NCBI GenBank assembly: GCA_034506175.1
Contig: JAPDQB010000024.1
Location: forward strand, 26,413-90,412
Source of the DNA: a candidate division KSB1 bacterium
GTDB lineage: Bacteria; Zhuqueibacterota; Zhuqueibacteria; Zhuqueibacterales; Zhuqueibacteraceae
Reading direction: 5' to 3'
Length of the DNA: 64,000 nucleotides
Part shown: positions 33,559 to 42,600 of the stretch, one piece after another
Position numbering within the stretch: the first letter of the stretch is position 1
Layout of the letters: the number at the start of each line of letters is the position of its first letter
Made by a program: the position numbers and the translations under genes
Notes under the pieces: generated by a model
Seen by the model: the letters and a program-made list of their open reading frames with translations, nothing else
Told to the model about the DNA's origin: nothing
Databases searched by the model: none

Positions 33559-35085
33559 ATGAACTCCGAATCCCCAAAAACCGAAAGCCTCTTCGCGCTA
33601 GCCAAAATCCTCGGCCAGCAGAATGATTTTCAGGAAATCGTGCGCCTGATTTCCTCGACGGCAACGGCGCTGTTCAACGCCGAGGTGGCTTCGATCATGA
33701 TGATCAACCCCGGCACGCAGGAAACTATCAAAACCATTTTCAAAGGCGGCAAGGAAATCGCCGCGGCGCCGTATCAATACGTGCAGAACGTCGTCGTCGG
33801 TTGGGCGATGAAACATCAACGCGCGTTTTTGAGCACGGATTTGCAAGCGGATGCACGCTTTGATGCCGAGGCCTTTGCCGGCGAAGCCGTGCGCGGCGCC
33901 CTGTGTGTGCCGTTCATGAGTCAGGGACGCGCGCTCGGCTATTTGCTCGTGTTAAGTGAAAATGAAAACGCGGCGTTTGACGAAGCCGCGCTACAATTGC
34001 TGGAAAATCTTGCCGCGGTTTGCACGCCGTTTCTCAGCAATGTGCAGCGCATTCAAGAATATTTCAACGCGCCGCTGCCGGAAGTGGCGCTGCTCGGGCA
34101 ATTCGAGCCGCTCGGTTTGATCGGCAAATCGAAACCGTTCATCGAGCTGTTGCGCGCGGTGGAGGCTGCCAGCCGCTGCGACGTGCGGGTGTTGTTGGAA
34201 GGGCAAAGCGGCACCGGCAAGGAACGCGTGGCTCGCGCCATTCACGCGCTGAGCGGCCGGAGAAAATTTCCGTTTGTGGCGATTGATTGCGGCGCGATTC
34301 CGGAGCATCTGGTCGAAAGCGAGCTGTTCGGCCACGCGCGCGGCGCGTTTACCGGCGCCAACTACGAGCGCAAAGGCTTGATGATGGAAGCGCATCAAGG
34401 CACACTCTTCATGGACGAGATGGCGAATTTGCCGGTGGAGATGCAGGCGAAATTGCTGCGTGTGCTGCAAGAAGGCGAAGTGCGCCCCGTCGGCAGCAAC
34501 AAATCCCGCGAGGTGGATGTGCGCATCATCGCCGCCACCAGCGTGTCGCTGCGCCAATTGGTCGAGGAAAAAAATTTCCGCGAAGATCTTTTTTACCGCC
34601 TGCACGTTTTTCCAATTTATCTGCCGACACTGAACGAACGCCGCGAGGATATTCCGTTGCTGGCCAATCATTTTCTAAAAAAATTTGCGGATGAGCAAAA
34701 GAAACCGGTTGAATCTTTCGAGAATTCTTTACTGAATTTTTTGCAGCAGCGCCAATGGCCGGGCAATGTCCGCGAGCTGGAAAATTTTGTCGAACGGTTG
34801 GTCACGCTGGCTCCGCCGGATGCCGTTGTTTTGACTTCTAAAACCATCCCTGCGGAATTTCAGTCCGAGTTGCAAAGCGCCGCTACGTTAGAAGATGACT
34901 CGGCGCGCAAATCCTTGCAGGAAAAAGTCAATGAATTCGAGGCCCAGCTCATCCGCAAAGCGTTGGAAGAAACCCAATGGAACCAATCCCAAGCCGCGCG
35001 CCTTTTGGGAACGGCGGAATACACGATCCGCTATAAAATGGAAAAGCTGGGGATTGCGAAGCCGGGGCAGAAACGGCGGGGGTGA
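33559..35085 (+). CDS. GAF-domain sigma-54-dependent transcriptional activator
   Basis: 508 residues. A GAF sensor domain (about 20-165) is followed by a sigma-54 AAA+ domain (about 190-420) with Walker A GQSGTGKE, the GAFTGA loop (HARGAFTGANYE) and Walker B GTLFMDEMANL. A Fis-type helix-turn-helix closes it (NQSQAARLLGTAEYTIRYKM). The GAF domain replaces a receiver, so activation is probably by a small ligand or protein and not by phosphorylation. It follows the kinase gene by 112 bases on the same strand; an STPK plus GAF activator pair would be a plausible signalling chain. Confidence 0.93.
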   Translation: MNSESPKTESLFALAKILGQQNDFQEIVRLISSTATALFNAEVASIMMINPGTQETIKTIFKGGKEIAAAPYQYVQNVVVGWAMKHQRAFLSTDLQADARFDAEAFAGEAVRGALCVPFMSQGRALGYLLVLSENENAAFDEAALQLLENLAAVCTPFLSNVQRIQEYFNAPLPEVALLGQFEPLGLIGKSKPFIELLRAVEAASRCDVRVLLEGQSGTGKERVARAIHALSGRRKFPFVAIDCGAIPEHLVESELFGHARGAFTGANYERKGLMMEAHQGTLFMDEMANLPVEMQAKLLRVLQEGEVRPVGSNKSREVDVRIIAATSVSLRQLVEEKNFREDLFYRLHVFPIYLPTLNERREDIPLLANHFLKKFADEQKKPVESFENSLLNFLQQRQWPGNVRELENFVERLVTLAPPDAVVLTSKTIPAEFQSELQSAATLEDDSARKSLQEKVNEFEAQLIRKALEETQWNQSQAARLLGTAEYTIRYKMEKLGIAKPGQKRRG

Positions 35086-35515
35086 ATTTGATGCCGCGCA
35101 AAAATCAATTTTTAAGATCACAGATGGCGGTTTTAAGCTTGACATTCCAATTTGTAATCTTTAAAAATCCTGTTTCTACTTTGGCAAACTGAAGGACGGA
35201 GCTTGATCCTCAACTCGTGATTCTTCTTAGATTTTTCCCTCCCCTTCGGGAATTTCAACGAGCCTACCTTCATTAGCAACAGCCTTACCCGCTTGCCCTC
35301 GGCAATTTTCCCGCAAATGCGCGGTAATTTGATCTTCTCGCCATCCCTTCTCGCCTCCGAATAAATCCAAGCTTTTTCAAGACATAATTGCCATCATGCC
35401 GGCCTTCATCTTTTTGGTACTGACTTTGAATGATCATTGGGCAACACGACAATGATACTCTGAAAAAATCAGCACAGAAACAGCTTTCATAAATTTTAAC
35501 CGACAAGGAGGAAAT
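35086..35515. other. Intergenic stretch, no gene supported
   Basis: 430 bases between the sigma-54 activator and the secreted protein gene. No coding reading with family features, no T-run hairpin and no clear -24/-12 sigma-54 promoter was found. A weak riboswitch-like string near 35185-35210 was examined and not accepted. Confidence 0.5.
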
Positions 35516-36040
35516 ATGCGAAAGTCCATCGTCGCACTCGTCAGCGCCGGTCTTCTGGCTGCTTTCTTCGGCAGTGAGAAACAATACGCCATCGCGAAAG
35601 ACGGCGTTGCCACCTCGAAAGCCGCAGTGCCGGCCGCGTTGGTTGGGCAGTGGAAGAGCGGCTCCCTTGCAGTGGCGAATTTTTATAATTCGAGCACGCA
35701 GCAATGGAACGAACCGAATGGCCGCGGGATGTTCTTGATCCTCCAGGCCAACGGCGAGTATCGCTTTGGCGCCGGTGAGGAGATCACCACCACAGATTAT
35801 TATCTTTATCAAGAAGGCACCTTTGCGATCAATGGCGCGGAAATCGTGCTCTCCCCCAAAATGGGCCGCCAATTCGAGCGTGACGTCTGCGTCCATGAGG
35901 AAGATCAGCGCGCTTCGAGCCAAGACGAGCTGCAAGCCGCAACGCTGAAATTCCGGATCGTCATGGATCAGGCCGAGGCTCGCTTGGTGCTGATCAATGA
36001 AAACGGCGGGCAAGTCACGCTGCGGCCAAGTGCCAAGTAA
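35516..36040 (+). CDS. Secreted hypothetical protein, lipocalin-like
   Basis: 174 residues starting after a strong AAGGAGG. Signal peptide about 1-27 (SIVALVSAGLLAAFFG then a cut near AIAKDG). The mature part reads PAALVGQWKSGSLAVANFYN, FLILQANGEYRFGAGEEI and YLYQEGTFAINGAEIVLSPK, a pattern of alternating strands as in small lipocalin-like domains that begin with a GxW motif. No catalytic residues are recognised. A cytochrome c lipoprotein gene follows 111 bases downstream on the same strand, so a periplasmic role is likely. Confidence 0.7.
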   Translation: MRKSIVALVSAGLLAAFFGSEKQYAIAKDGVATSKAAVPAALVGQWKSGSLAVANFYNSSTQQWNEPNGRGMFLILQANGEYRFGAGEEITTTDYYLYQEGTFAINGAEIVLSPKMGRQFERDVCVHEEDQRASSQDELQAATLKFRIVMDQAEARLVLINENGGQVTLRPSAK

Positions 36041-36151
36041 GCTCGAAAGGTCGCCTCCTCCCCAATCCGCGCGGTTGAACAGCGCGGGTTGGGGAAAAGA
36101 TTTCAAACTTTGATAAGTAATTTCACCGATTTCAACTTTGCGGAGATAGCT

Positions 36152-36745
36152 ATGAAAAAGTTAATCGTCATTTTGGTTATGGGTTTGATGGCGGCGCAAT
36201 TCACCGGTTGCCTGGAAAAACCCAGCGCGGCGAGCGAGTCCAAAATCGATCTCGTGGCGCGCGGCGAATATTTGGTCACCACCGGCCTTTGCCATGATTG
36301 CCACTCGCCGAAAGTGTTTGGCCCGAACGGTGAGGTGACACCCGATTCGACCCGCCTGCTCTCCGGACATCCGGCCGAGCTGGCTTATCCGGATTGGATG
36401 CCGGCAGATTTGCAAAAACGTAATATCATTACTTCCGCCAACCCCATGTTGACCGCTTGGGCCGGCCCGTGGGGCGTGAGCTTCGCCGCCAACCTCACGC
36501 CGGATACCAGCACCGGCATTGGCGAATGGACGGAAGAATCTTTCATCCGCACGCTGCGCTCCGGCAAACATCAAGGCTATCCAAATGGCCGCGATATTCT
36601 GCCGCCGATGCCGTGGCAATTTATCGGGCAGAAGACGGACGCTGATCTCAAAGCCATCTATGCCTATTTGCGCAGCCTGCCGCCGGTGAACAATCAAGTG
36701 CCGTTTCCAGTGCCGCCGAGTGCGTCACCTTTGGCGGCGAACTAA
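36152..36745 (+). CDS. Cytochrome c lipoprotein (single haem)
   Basis: 197 residues from ATG 36152, preceded by GGAG. Lipoprotein signal ends in AAQFTGC, so the protein is membrane-tethered outside the cytoplasm. The haem motif is CHDCH in TGLCHDCHSPKV; the second axial ligand is probably a Met in LPPMPWQF, near the C-terminal helix LKAIYAYLRSLPPV. The long insert between the haem site and that helix contains PWGVSFAANLTPD and GIGEWTEESFIRTLRSGK, the pattern of the larger class I-like cytochromes that carry electrons to or from periplasmic oxidoreductases. A rho-independent terminator follows. Confidence 0.9.
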   Translation: MKKLIVILVMGLMAAQFTGCLEKPSAASESKIDLVARGEYLVTTGLCHDCHSPKVFGPNGEVTPDSTRLLSGHPAELAYPDWMPADLQKRNIITSANPMLTAWAGPWGVSFAANLTPDTSTGIGEWTEESFIRTLRSGKHQGYPNGRDILPPMPWQFIGQKTDADLKAIYAYLRSLPPVNNQVPFPVPPSASPLAAN

Positions 36746-36784
36746 AAGAAGGTCATACAAATTTAAAATTGTTGTCTGCAAGAA

Positions 36785-36813
36785 GGGCGGCGAGAAAACT
36801 CGCCGCCCTTTTT
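36785..36813 (+). terminator. Rho-independent terminator after the cytochrome gene
   Basis: GGGCGGCGAG (36785-36794), AAAA loop, CTCGCCGCCC (36799-36808), then TTTTT. A 10-bp perfect GC stem with a T-run, 40 bases past the cytochrome stop. Confidence 0.93.
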
Positions 36814-36882
36814 ATTTCGAATCACATTCAACCATTCACCGCCGGAACACTTTCGTGTGAGAATGAAGGGTGCCGCAAAGGT

Positions 36883-36922
36883 ATCCCCTCGGTGAACCCC
36901 GTCTTGCACCGAGGGGATACGA
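36883..36922. repeat. 14-bp perfect inverted repeat upstream of hicBA
   Basis: Arms 36883-36896 (GTATCCCCTCGGTG) and 36909-36922 (CACCGAGGGGATAC) around a 12-base loop, with no T-run. It lies between the terminator and the hicB promoter and could be a repeat, a boundary element or an operator. Confidence 0.7.
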
Positions 36923-36976
36923 TAAACCCATCGTCGCCATGCCGCAGAAAACCATGCTCACCTTACGAAGAAATGC

Positions 36977-37005
36977 TTGATAATCTTGGCGCGATTTGTT
37001 ATTTT
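36977..37005 (+). promoter_or_regulatory. Candidate sigma-70 promoter of hicBA
   Basis: TTGATA (36977-36982), 17-base spacer, TATTTT (37000-37005), giving a leader of about 70 bases before the hicB ATG at 37080. Consensus match read by eye. Confidence 0.5.
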
Positions 37006-37079
37006 AATGAGGGCATAGAATCGTCTCGAGAGATAGGGTTTAACAGTAGTTGCTGTCAACAACGCGATGGAGAAGAGTT

Positions 37080-37334
37080 ATGAAAGACAAAAAAGCGGTT
37101 TTGGCCTCTTTTGTGATTGAAAGAAACGACGATGGCTATCTGGCTTCGGTGCCGAGCATTCAAGGTGCATTTGCCGAAGGCGACTCCATTGAAGAGGCAA
37201 TCTTCAACTGTGTTGATGTGCTGAAAATGATTTTTGAGTATCGACGCGAGCGAGGAGAGCCAGTGGGGTTTGATGCCGTTAAGCTAACGGCAAAAACACG
37301 CATGACGGTTGCTCTTCCTGTGGGGGTAGCATGA
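37080..37334 (+). CDS. hicB: HicB-like antitoxin
   Basis: 84 residues from ATG 37080, with GGAG upstream. The RNase H-like HicB fold shows in ASFVIERNDDGYLASVPSIQ and GAFAEGDSIEEAIFNCVDVL. It lacks the extra C-terminal helix-turn-helix of some HicB proteins, so DNA binding would need another element. It should bind and block the toxin encoded one base after its stop codon. Order is antitoxin first, the reverse of the classical hicAB order but common. Confidence 0.88.
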   Translation: MKDKKAVLASFVIERNDDGYLASVPSIQGAFAEGDSIEEAIFNCVDVLKMIFEYRRERGEPVGFDAVKLTAKTRMTVALPVGVA

Positions 37335-37335
37335 G

Positions 37336-37536
37336 ATGGCCAAGCTACGCGAATTGAGTTATCAGGATCTCACACGGCGTTTGCGTGAAGTGGGCTTTCG
37401 TTTTTATCGACATGGCAAAGGATCGCATGAGTTGTGGGTTCGCGATGCCGATGGCCGCGTGGTGCCGGTTCCGCATCATCCCGGCAAGAACATTCGCAAA
37501 GGAACGGTTGTGCGATTATCCGAAAAGTGGGTGTGA
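37336..37536 (+). CDS. hicA: HicA-like mRNA interferase toxin
   Basis: 66 residues, the usual HicA length. The double-stranded-RNA-binding-like fold has the catalytic His in GKGSHELWV (H31), followed by VPVPHHPGKNIRKGTVV, the family C-terminus. It cleaves mRNA when free of HicB. Start ATG 37336 lies one base past the hicB stop with GGGGG nine bases upstream, so translation is coupled. A strong hairpin with flanking A- and T-runs follows. Confidence 0.9.
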   Translation: MAKLRELSYQDLTRRLREVGFRFYRHGKGSHELWVRDADGRVVPVPHHPGKNIRKGTVVRLSEKWV

Positions 37537-37583
37537 GCGTAGACGAGTTTATGCAATTATAAAAAGCTCTGATACGTTTTCGA

Positions 37584-37632
37584 CAAAAAAACGCCGCTTG
37601 TTCGAGTTGGTGAGCAAGCGGCGTTTTGTTTT
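37584..37632. terminator. Bidirectional terminator between hicA and the converging cytochrome gene
   Basis: ACGCCGCTTG (37591-37600) and CAAGCGGCGT (37615-37624) form a 10-bp stem; an A-run precedes and TTTTGTTTT follows, so it can end transcripts from both sides. Confidence 0.88.
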
Positions 37633-37738
37633 CTGGCGGAACTAACCGAAGAACAAACATTTAACCTGCGAATAGCTCAAACGAAAAAATCATTTGTCAT
37701 CACGCTTCCATTCTCGCTCCTCGGTTTTCCCTCTTCGC

Positions 37739-39400
37739 TCATTTCGCAATCACCAAATCCTGCCAGATCGTCACCGACTTCTTCCCATCGCGATCACCCG
37801 CATGACCGTTCCACACTGCAAACGCCACGCGCACGGTTTGGCCGGGAACGAAATCGAGCGTGCTGATCTTCGCGCTAGCGCTGCCAGTTTTGACGTTGCT
37901 CACGCTGCCTTTGAACGCGCGACGGAAAATCACGCGATACGTGCCGATGTCATGAGCGCCTTTGGCGGTCACGGTTTGATCCGGAATCGGATGCGCTTTC
38001 AGCGTGCAGAAACCCCGTGCGTAGAGCGCTTCCGCCGTGCTTTCGCGGGTTGGATCGGAAACGATGTTGCCCGCGCCCCAGCCGGTGATGAATGTCGGAT
38101 CGGATTCCATCGTCAGCGCATGCCGCGTCGGTTGCTCCAGCGCGGAGCGCATCAAATTTGGATAAGAGTCGATGCCGATATTCGGATAAACTTTGTCGAG
38201 ATCTTGAAACGCCGCCTCCATGTCGGCTTGGCGCTCGGCTTTCCACATCCAGATGTTGACGAAGCGGCCTTTCTCGCCCATGCCGAAAAATGGCGGATCG
38301 GGATCGAGTGTAAATGACACCGCCGCGGCGTCGCGAAAATCCTGCACACGCATCGCGGTTTTGTCGTTGGTGTCGTCGTACCACATCAGGCGCAGCGCCA
38401 GCTCTTTGCCATCGTGTACGGCTTGCACGGTTAAAATTTCCGGACGATCATTGCGCCACCACAGCGGCATCATGTGCAGGTTCACGCTCGGCGCATCGCG
38501 CCAGACGCTGGCATCGGGATGGTCCGGAATCTGCGCCACGCGTTTGACCACAATCAAGAACTTTTTCATCTCCACGCGCTCGCGCTGTTCGGGACTCGAC
38601 ATCGACAGAATGAAATGCGTCAAGTCCCACGCGTCGGTGCCATACGCCCAATCACTCATCGGCATGGGTGTGCCGGGGAGGCCGGCAACGATGCGGCGAT
38701 AAACTTCCAGCGGCTCGGGAATACCCTTGAAAACGCCCACGGTCAAATCGCGCGGACGCGTCGGGTAGCCGGCGTCATCAAATTGCTCTTGCACGCCATC
38801 GCCCTTGCCCTTTTCGCCGTGACAGGAGGCGCAGGCATCAAGGAAAAATTCTTGCGCGCGCGTCGCCGCTTCAGCGGTGTACGGCGGCTCCGGCGGAACT
38901 TTGATGATGCCCGTGCCGCTTTCACTCTCCGCGGTGTTGGGCTGAATGGGATTTTCCGCAAAAGATTTGATATAATGCACGAGTCCCCAGCGCGTCTCTT
39001 CCGGCAAATGCGCCCACGAGGGCATGGTCGAGCCGGGAATGCCGCGTGAGATGGACGTGTACAGATCAATATCTGTCAGCTGTCTCTCCCAAGTTGAAAC
39101 CAGCCGATACTGTGCCGTCAAAAAATCCCGCGGCTTGGGATAGAGCAAATATGCGGTCTCACCCTGGCCGCGGCCATCGACGCCATGGCACGGCGCGCAT
39201 TCTTTGTTGTAGGTTTTTTTCCCAATCGCAAGAAGCTGATCGGAGACTGGAAGCGTTTTGGTCGGTCGGAAAGTTACAGCGAGGGAGCCGGTTTGCACGG
39301 CTTGGGCGGCAACGCGACTCGCGTCGCCGAACAGCGCGATCGCGCCGAACAAACCAATGCTGAGCGCCACTTGGTTGTGAAGCAACCGCCGGATCATCAT
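37739..39400 (-). CDS. Diheme cytochrome c with ethylbenzene-dehydrogenase-type haem-binding domain
   Basis: 553 residues with a signal peptide (about 1-33, ending AAQAVQ). Two cytochrome c modules have CAPCH (C68-H72) and CASCH (C190-H194), each followed by a Met region (STMPSW, TPMPMSDW). From about 295 a beta-rich domain (VHDGKELALRLMWYDDTNDK, MWKAERQADMEAAF) matches the haem b-binding subunit family of ethylbenzene and DMSO dehydrogenases. The protein probably accepts or donates electrons in the periplasm for a molybdenum enzyme or a terminal reductase not seen in this window. Confidence 0.88.
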   Translation of the reverse strand: MMIRRLLHNQVALSIGLFGAIALFGDASRVAAQAVQTGSLAVTFRPTKTLPVSDQLLAIGKKTYNKECAPCHGVDGRGQGETAYLLYPKPRDFLTAQYRLVSTWERQLTDIDLYTSISRGIPGSTMPSWAHLPEETRWGLVHYIKSFAENPIQPNTAESESGTGIIKVPPEPPYTAEAATRAQEFFLDACASCHGEKGKGDGVQEQFDDAGYPTRPRDLTVGVFKGIPEPLEVYRRIVAGLPGTPMPMSDWAYGTDAWDLTHFILSMSSPEQRERVEMKKFLIVVKRVAQIPDHPDASVWRDAPSVNLHMMPLWWRNDRPEILTVQAVHDGKELALRLMWYDDTNDKTAMRVQDFRDAAAVSFTLDPDPPFFGMGEKGRFVNIWMWKAERQADMEAAFQDLDKVYPNIGIDSYPNLMRSALEQPTRHALTMESDPTFITGWGAGNIVSDPTRESTAEALYARGFCTLKAHPIPDQTVTAKGAHDIGTYRVIFRRAFKGSVSNVKTGSASAKISTLDFVPGQTVRVAFAVWNGHAGDRDGKKSVTIWQDLVIAK

Positions 39401-39623
39401 AGCGACACCTCTGCTTGGAATATGAATACCGTTGCGGGTTTGCAGCTATGGCCTGCGGCCATGGTTTATCGGATAAAAATATCCCTTTTATGACAAAAAC
39501 AAAAATAGGCGCGATTTTCATTTTTTTATTTTAAAAAGAATTGTTGTTGCAATTCCGCAAAATTTTTTTAAATTTTAGAGAATTCGATTGAATGGAAATC
39601 AACTCTTTAACTCCTCGACAGCC

Positions 39624-42600
39624 ATGCTGGGTTTTGTACATTTGCATAATCATTCCCATTACAGCCTGCTGGACGGTGCCTGCCGCATTGAAGATCTCGT
39701 TGACGCGGCAAAAAAATGCAACATGCCGGCGCTGGCGCTCACCGACCACGGCAATATGTTCGGCGCAATTGAGTTTTATAAAACCTGCTCCAAAGCCGGC
39801 ATCAAGCCGATCATCGGTGTCGAAGCCTATATGGCGCCGCGCAGCCGCAAAGAGAAGGGCTTGCAAAAAAGCAATGTTTCGGATGCTTCGTATCATCTCG
39901 TGTTGCTGGCCAAAAATCTGGCCGGCTATAAAAATTTGATGCGCCTGGTTTCCATCGGCTTTCTCGAGGGCTTTTATTATCGGCCGCGCATCGACCGCGA
40001 AGTTTTGGCCAAATATCACGAAGGCATCGTCGCGCTTTCTGCTTGCCTAAAGGGTGAAGTCGCGTATAAAATTTTGCATGAAGGCTACGATGCGGCACGC
40101 AAGGTCGCGCTTGAATACCGCGAGATTTTTGGCGATGATTATTATCTCGAAATTCACAAACACGGGATACCCGAAGAAGATCAAGCGCGAGAGGGGGTGC
40201 TCGAGCTGAGCCGGGACTTGAGCATTCCGGTGGTGGCGACGAACGACACGCATTATATCAAGCGCGAGCATTCGATGCCGCATGACGTGCTGATCTGCCT
40301 GCAAACCGGCAAAGATCGCGACGATCCGACGCGGCTGCGTTATACGACGGACGAAATTTATTTCAAAAGCGCCGAAGAAATGCAAGCGGCTTTTGCACAG
40401 CACGAAGAGGCACTCAAGCTCACGGCGGAAATTGCAGCGAAATGCGATCTCCAGCTCGACTTCAAAAAAGTTTACCTGCCTTCCTACCGGATTCCTGAAC
40501 CTGAAAGCAATAAAACCCTCGACGAGTATCTCGAACAACTCGCCTGGGAGGGCGTCAAGCGTCGTTACAAAGAAATCACGCCGGAAATAGAACAGCGCTT
40601 GCGGCACGAATTGGCGGTGATCAAGCAAACCGGCTATGCCGGCTATTTTCTCATCGTGCAGGATTTCATCCAGGCCGCCCGCGAGCGCGGCATTCCGGTC
40701 GGACCCGGACGCGGCTCCGCCGCCGGCAGTTTGGTGAGTTATTGCATCGGCATCACCAACATCGATCCGATCAAATACAATCTCATCTTCGAGCGCTTCC
40801 TCAATCCCGAGCGCGTGACGATGCCCGACATCGACATCGACTTTTGCTACGAACGGCGCGGCGAGATCATCGATTACGTGCGGCAAAAATATGGCGAGAA
40901 CAACGTCACACAGATTATCACTTTCGGGACAATGGCAGCGCGCGCCGTCGTCCGCGATGTCGGCCGCGTCCTGAAAGTGCGTTACGCCGATGTCGATAAA
41001 ATCGCCAAAACCATTCCGCCGACGATCGGCATTACGCTCGAACGGGCCCTGGAAGAAACCCCCGAGCTCCGCCAGCTCATCAACAGCGAACCGATTCACC
41101 GGCAGCTTATTGAGTATTCGCAAGTGCTGGAAGGCCTGGCGCGCCATGCCTCCACGCACGCGGCGGGCGTCGTCATTACACCCGATGAATTGACCAACTA
41201 TGCGCCGCTTTACAAATCGAACACCGGCGACATCACCACGCAATACGACATGAAATCCCTCGAGAGCATCGGCGTGCTCAAAATGGATTTCCTCGGCTTG
41301 CGCACGCTGACGGTGATGGACAAAACCGTCAAGATGCTGAAGCACAAGGGCATCGAAATCGATCTCGACAATATTCCGTTTGACGATAAAAAGACTTACG
41401 AAATTTTCGGCAACGGCGAAACCATCGGCCTCTTTCAATTTGAAAGCTCCGGCATGCGCGAGTATCTCAAAAAGCTCAAGCCGCAATCGATCGAGGATTT
41501 GACCGCCATGAACGCGCTGTATCGTCCCGGGCCGATGGACATGATCGACGATTTCATCGCGCGCAAACACGGCACGAAGAAAATCGAATATCTGCATCCG
41601 AAACTCGAGCCGATCTTGCGGGAAACTTACGGCGTCATCGTTTATCAAGAACAGGTCATGCGCATCGCCAGCGAGTTGGCCGGTTTTACACTCGGCGGCG
41701 CGGATTTGCTCCGTCGCGCCATGGGAAAGAAAATCGCCGAGCTGATGGCCGAGCAGCGTAAAAAATTCGTGGACGGCTGTAAAGAACGCGGCATCGCCGA
41801 CAATACTGCCAATCAAATTTTCGATCTGATGGATAAATTTGCCGCCTACGGTTTCAACAAATCGCACGCCGCCGGTTACTCGGTGGTGGCGTATCAAACC
41901 GGCTATTTGAAAGCGCATTTTCCGGCGGAATTTATGGCCGCCAACCTCACCAGCGAAATGACCAGCACCTCGCGCATCGTGACGCTGATCGAAGACTGCA
42001 AACGCATGGGCTTGCCGATTTTGCCGCCAGATGTGAACGATAGTTTCGCCGAATTTACCGTGGTTGACGATGCAAATATTCCCCTCGAAGCAAAATCGGG
42101 CAAAACGAACGGAGCGCCGACGGCCATGACCAATCAGGCCATTCGTTACGGCCTCGGCGCCATCAAGAATGTCGGCCTCGGCGCGATTGAAAGCATCGTC
42201 AAAACCCGCGAGCAAAAAGGAAAATTCACCTCGATTTTTGATTTTTGCAGCCGCATCGATCTGCGCCTGGCCAACAAAAAAGTTTTGGAAAGTCTCGTCC
42301 AATCCGGTGCCATGGATTCATTGTCGCCGACGCGCAATCGCCATCAGCTTCTGCAAGCGCTCGACCTGGCCACTGCCTACGCGCAAAGCGTGAATGACAA
42401 ACGCTTGCGCGGTCAGGTTTCGATTTTCGATCAAGGTGATACCGAGACGCTGGCCGAGCCGCCGCTGCCGGAGGTTCAAGACTGGCCGGATGCGGAACGC
42501 TTGACGCGCGAAAAGGAATTTCTTGGCATCTATCTGTCCGGCCATCCGCTGCAGCGTTTTCGCGAAGAAGTCAAGCTCTTTTCCAGCACGCCGCTGCAAG

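Noticed and set aside
35185..35210. Cyclic-di-GMP (GEMM-type) riboswitch before the secreted protein and cytochrome genes
   Set aside because: GGCAAACTGAAGGACGGAGC recalls part of the motif, but the GCACA element, the tetraloop/receptor helix and the second stem are absent.
40047..42302. Long open reading (751 codons) on the minus strand
   Set aside because: Fully antisense to dnaE; it arises from codon bias and shows no family pattern.
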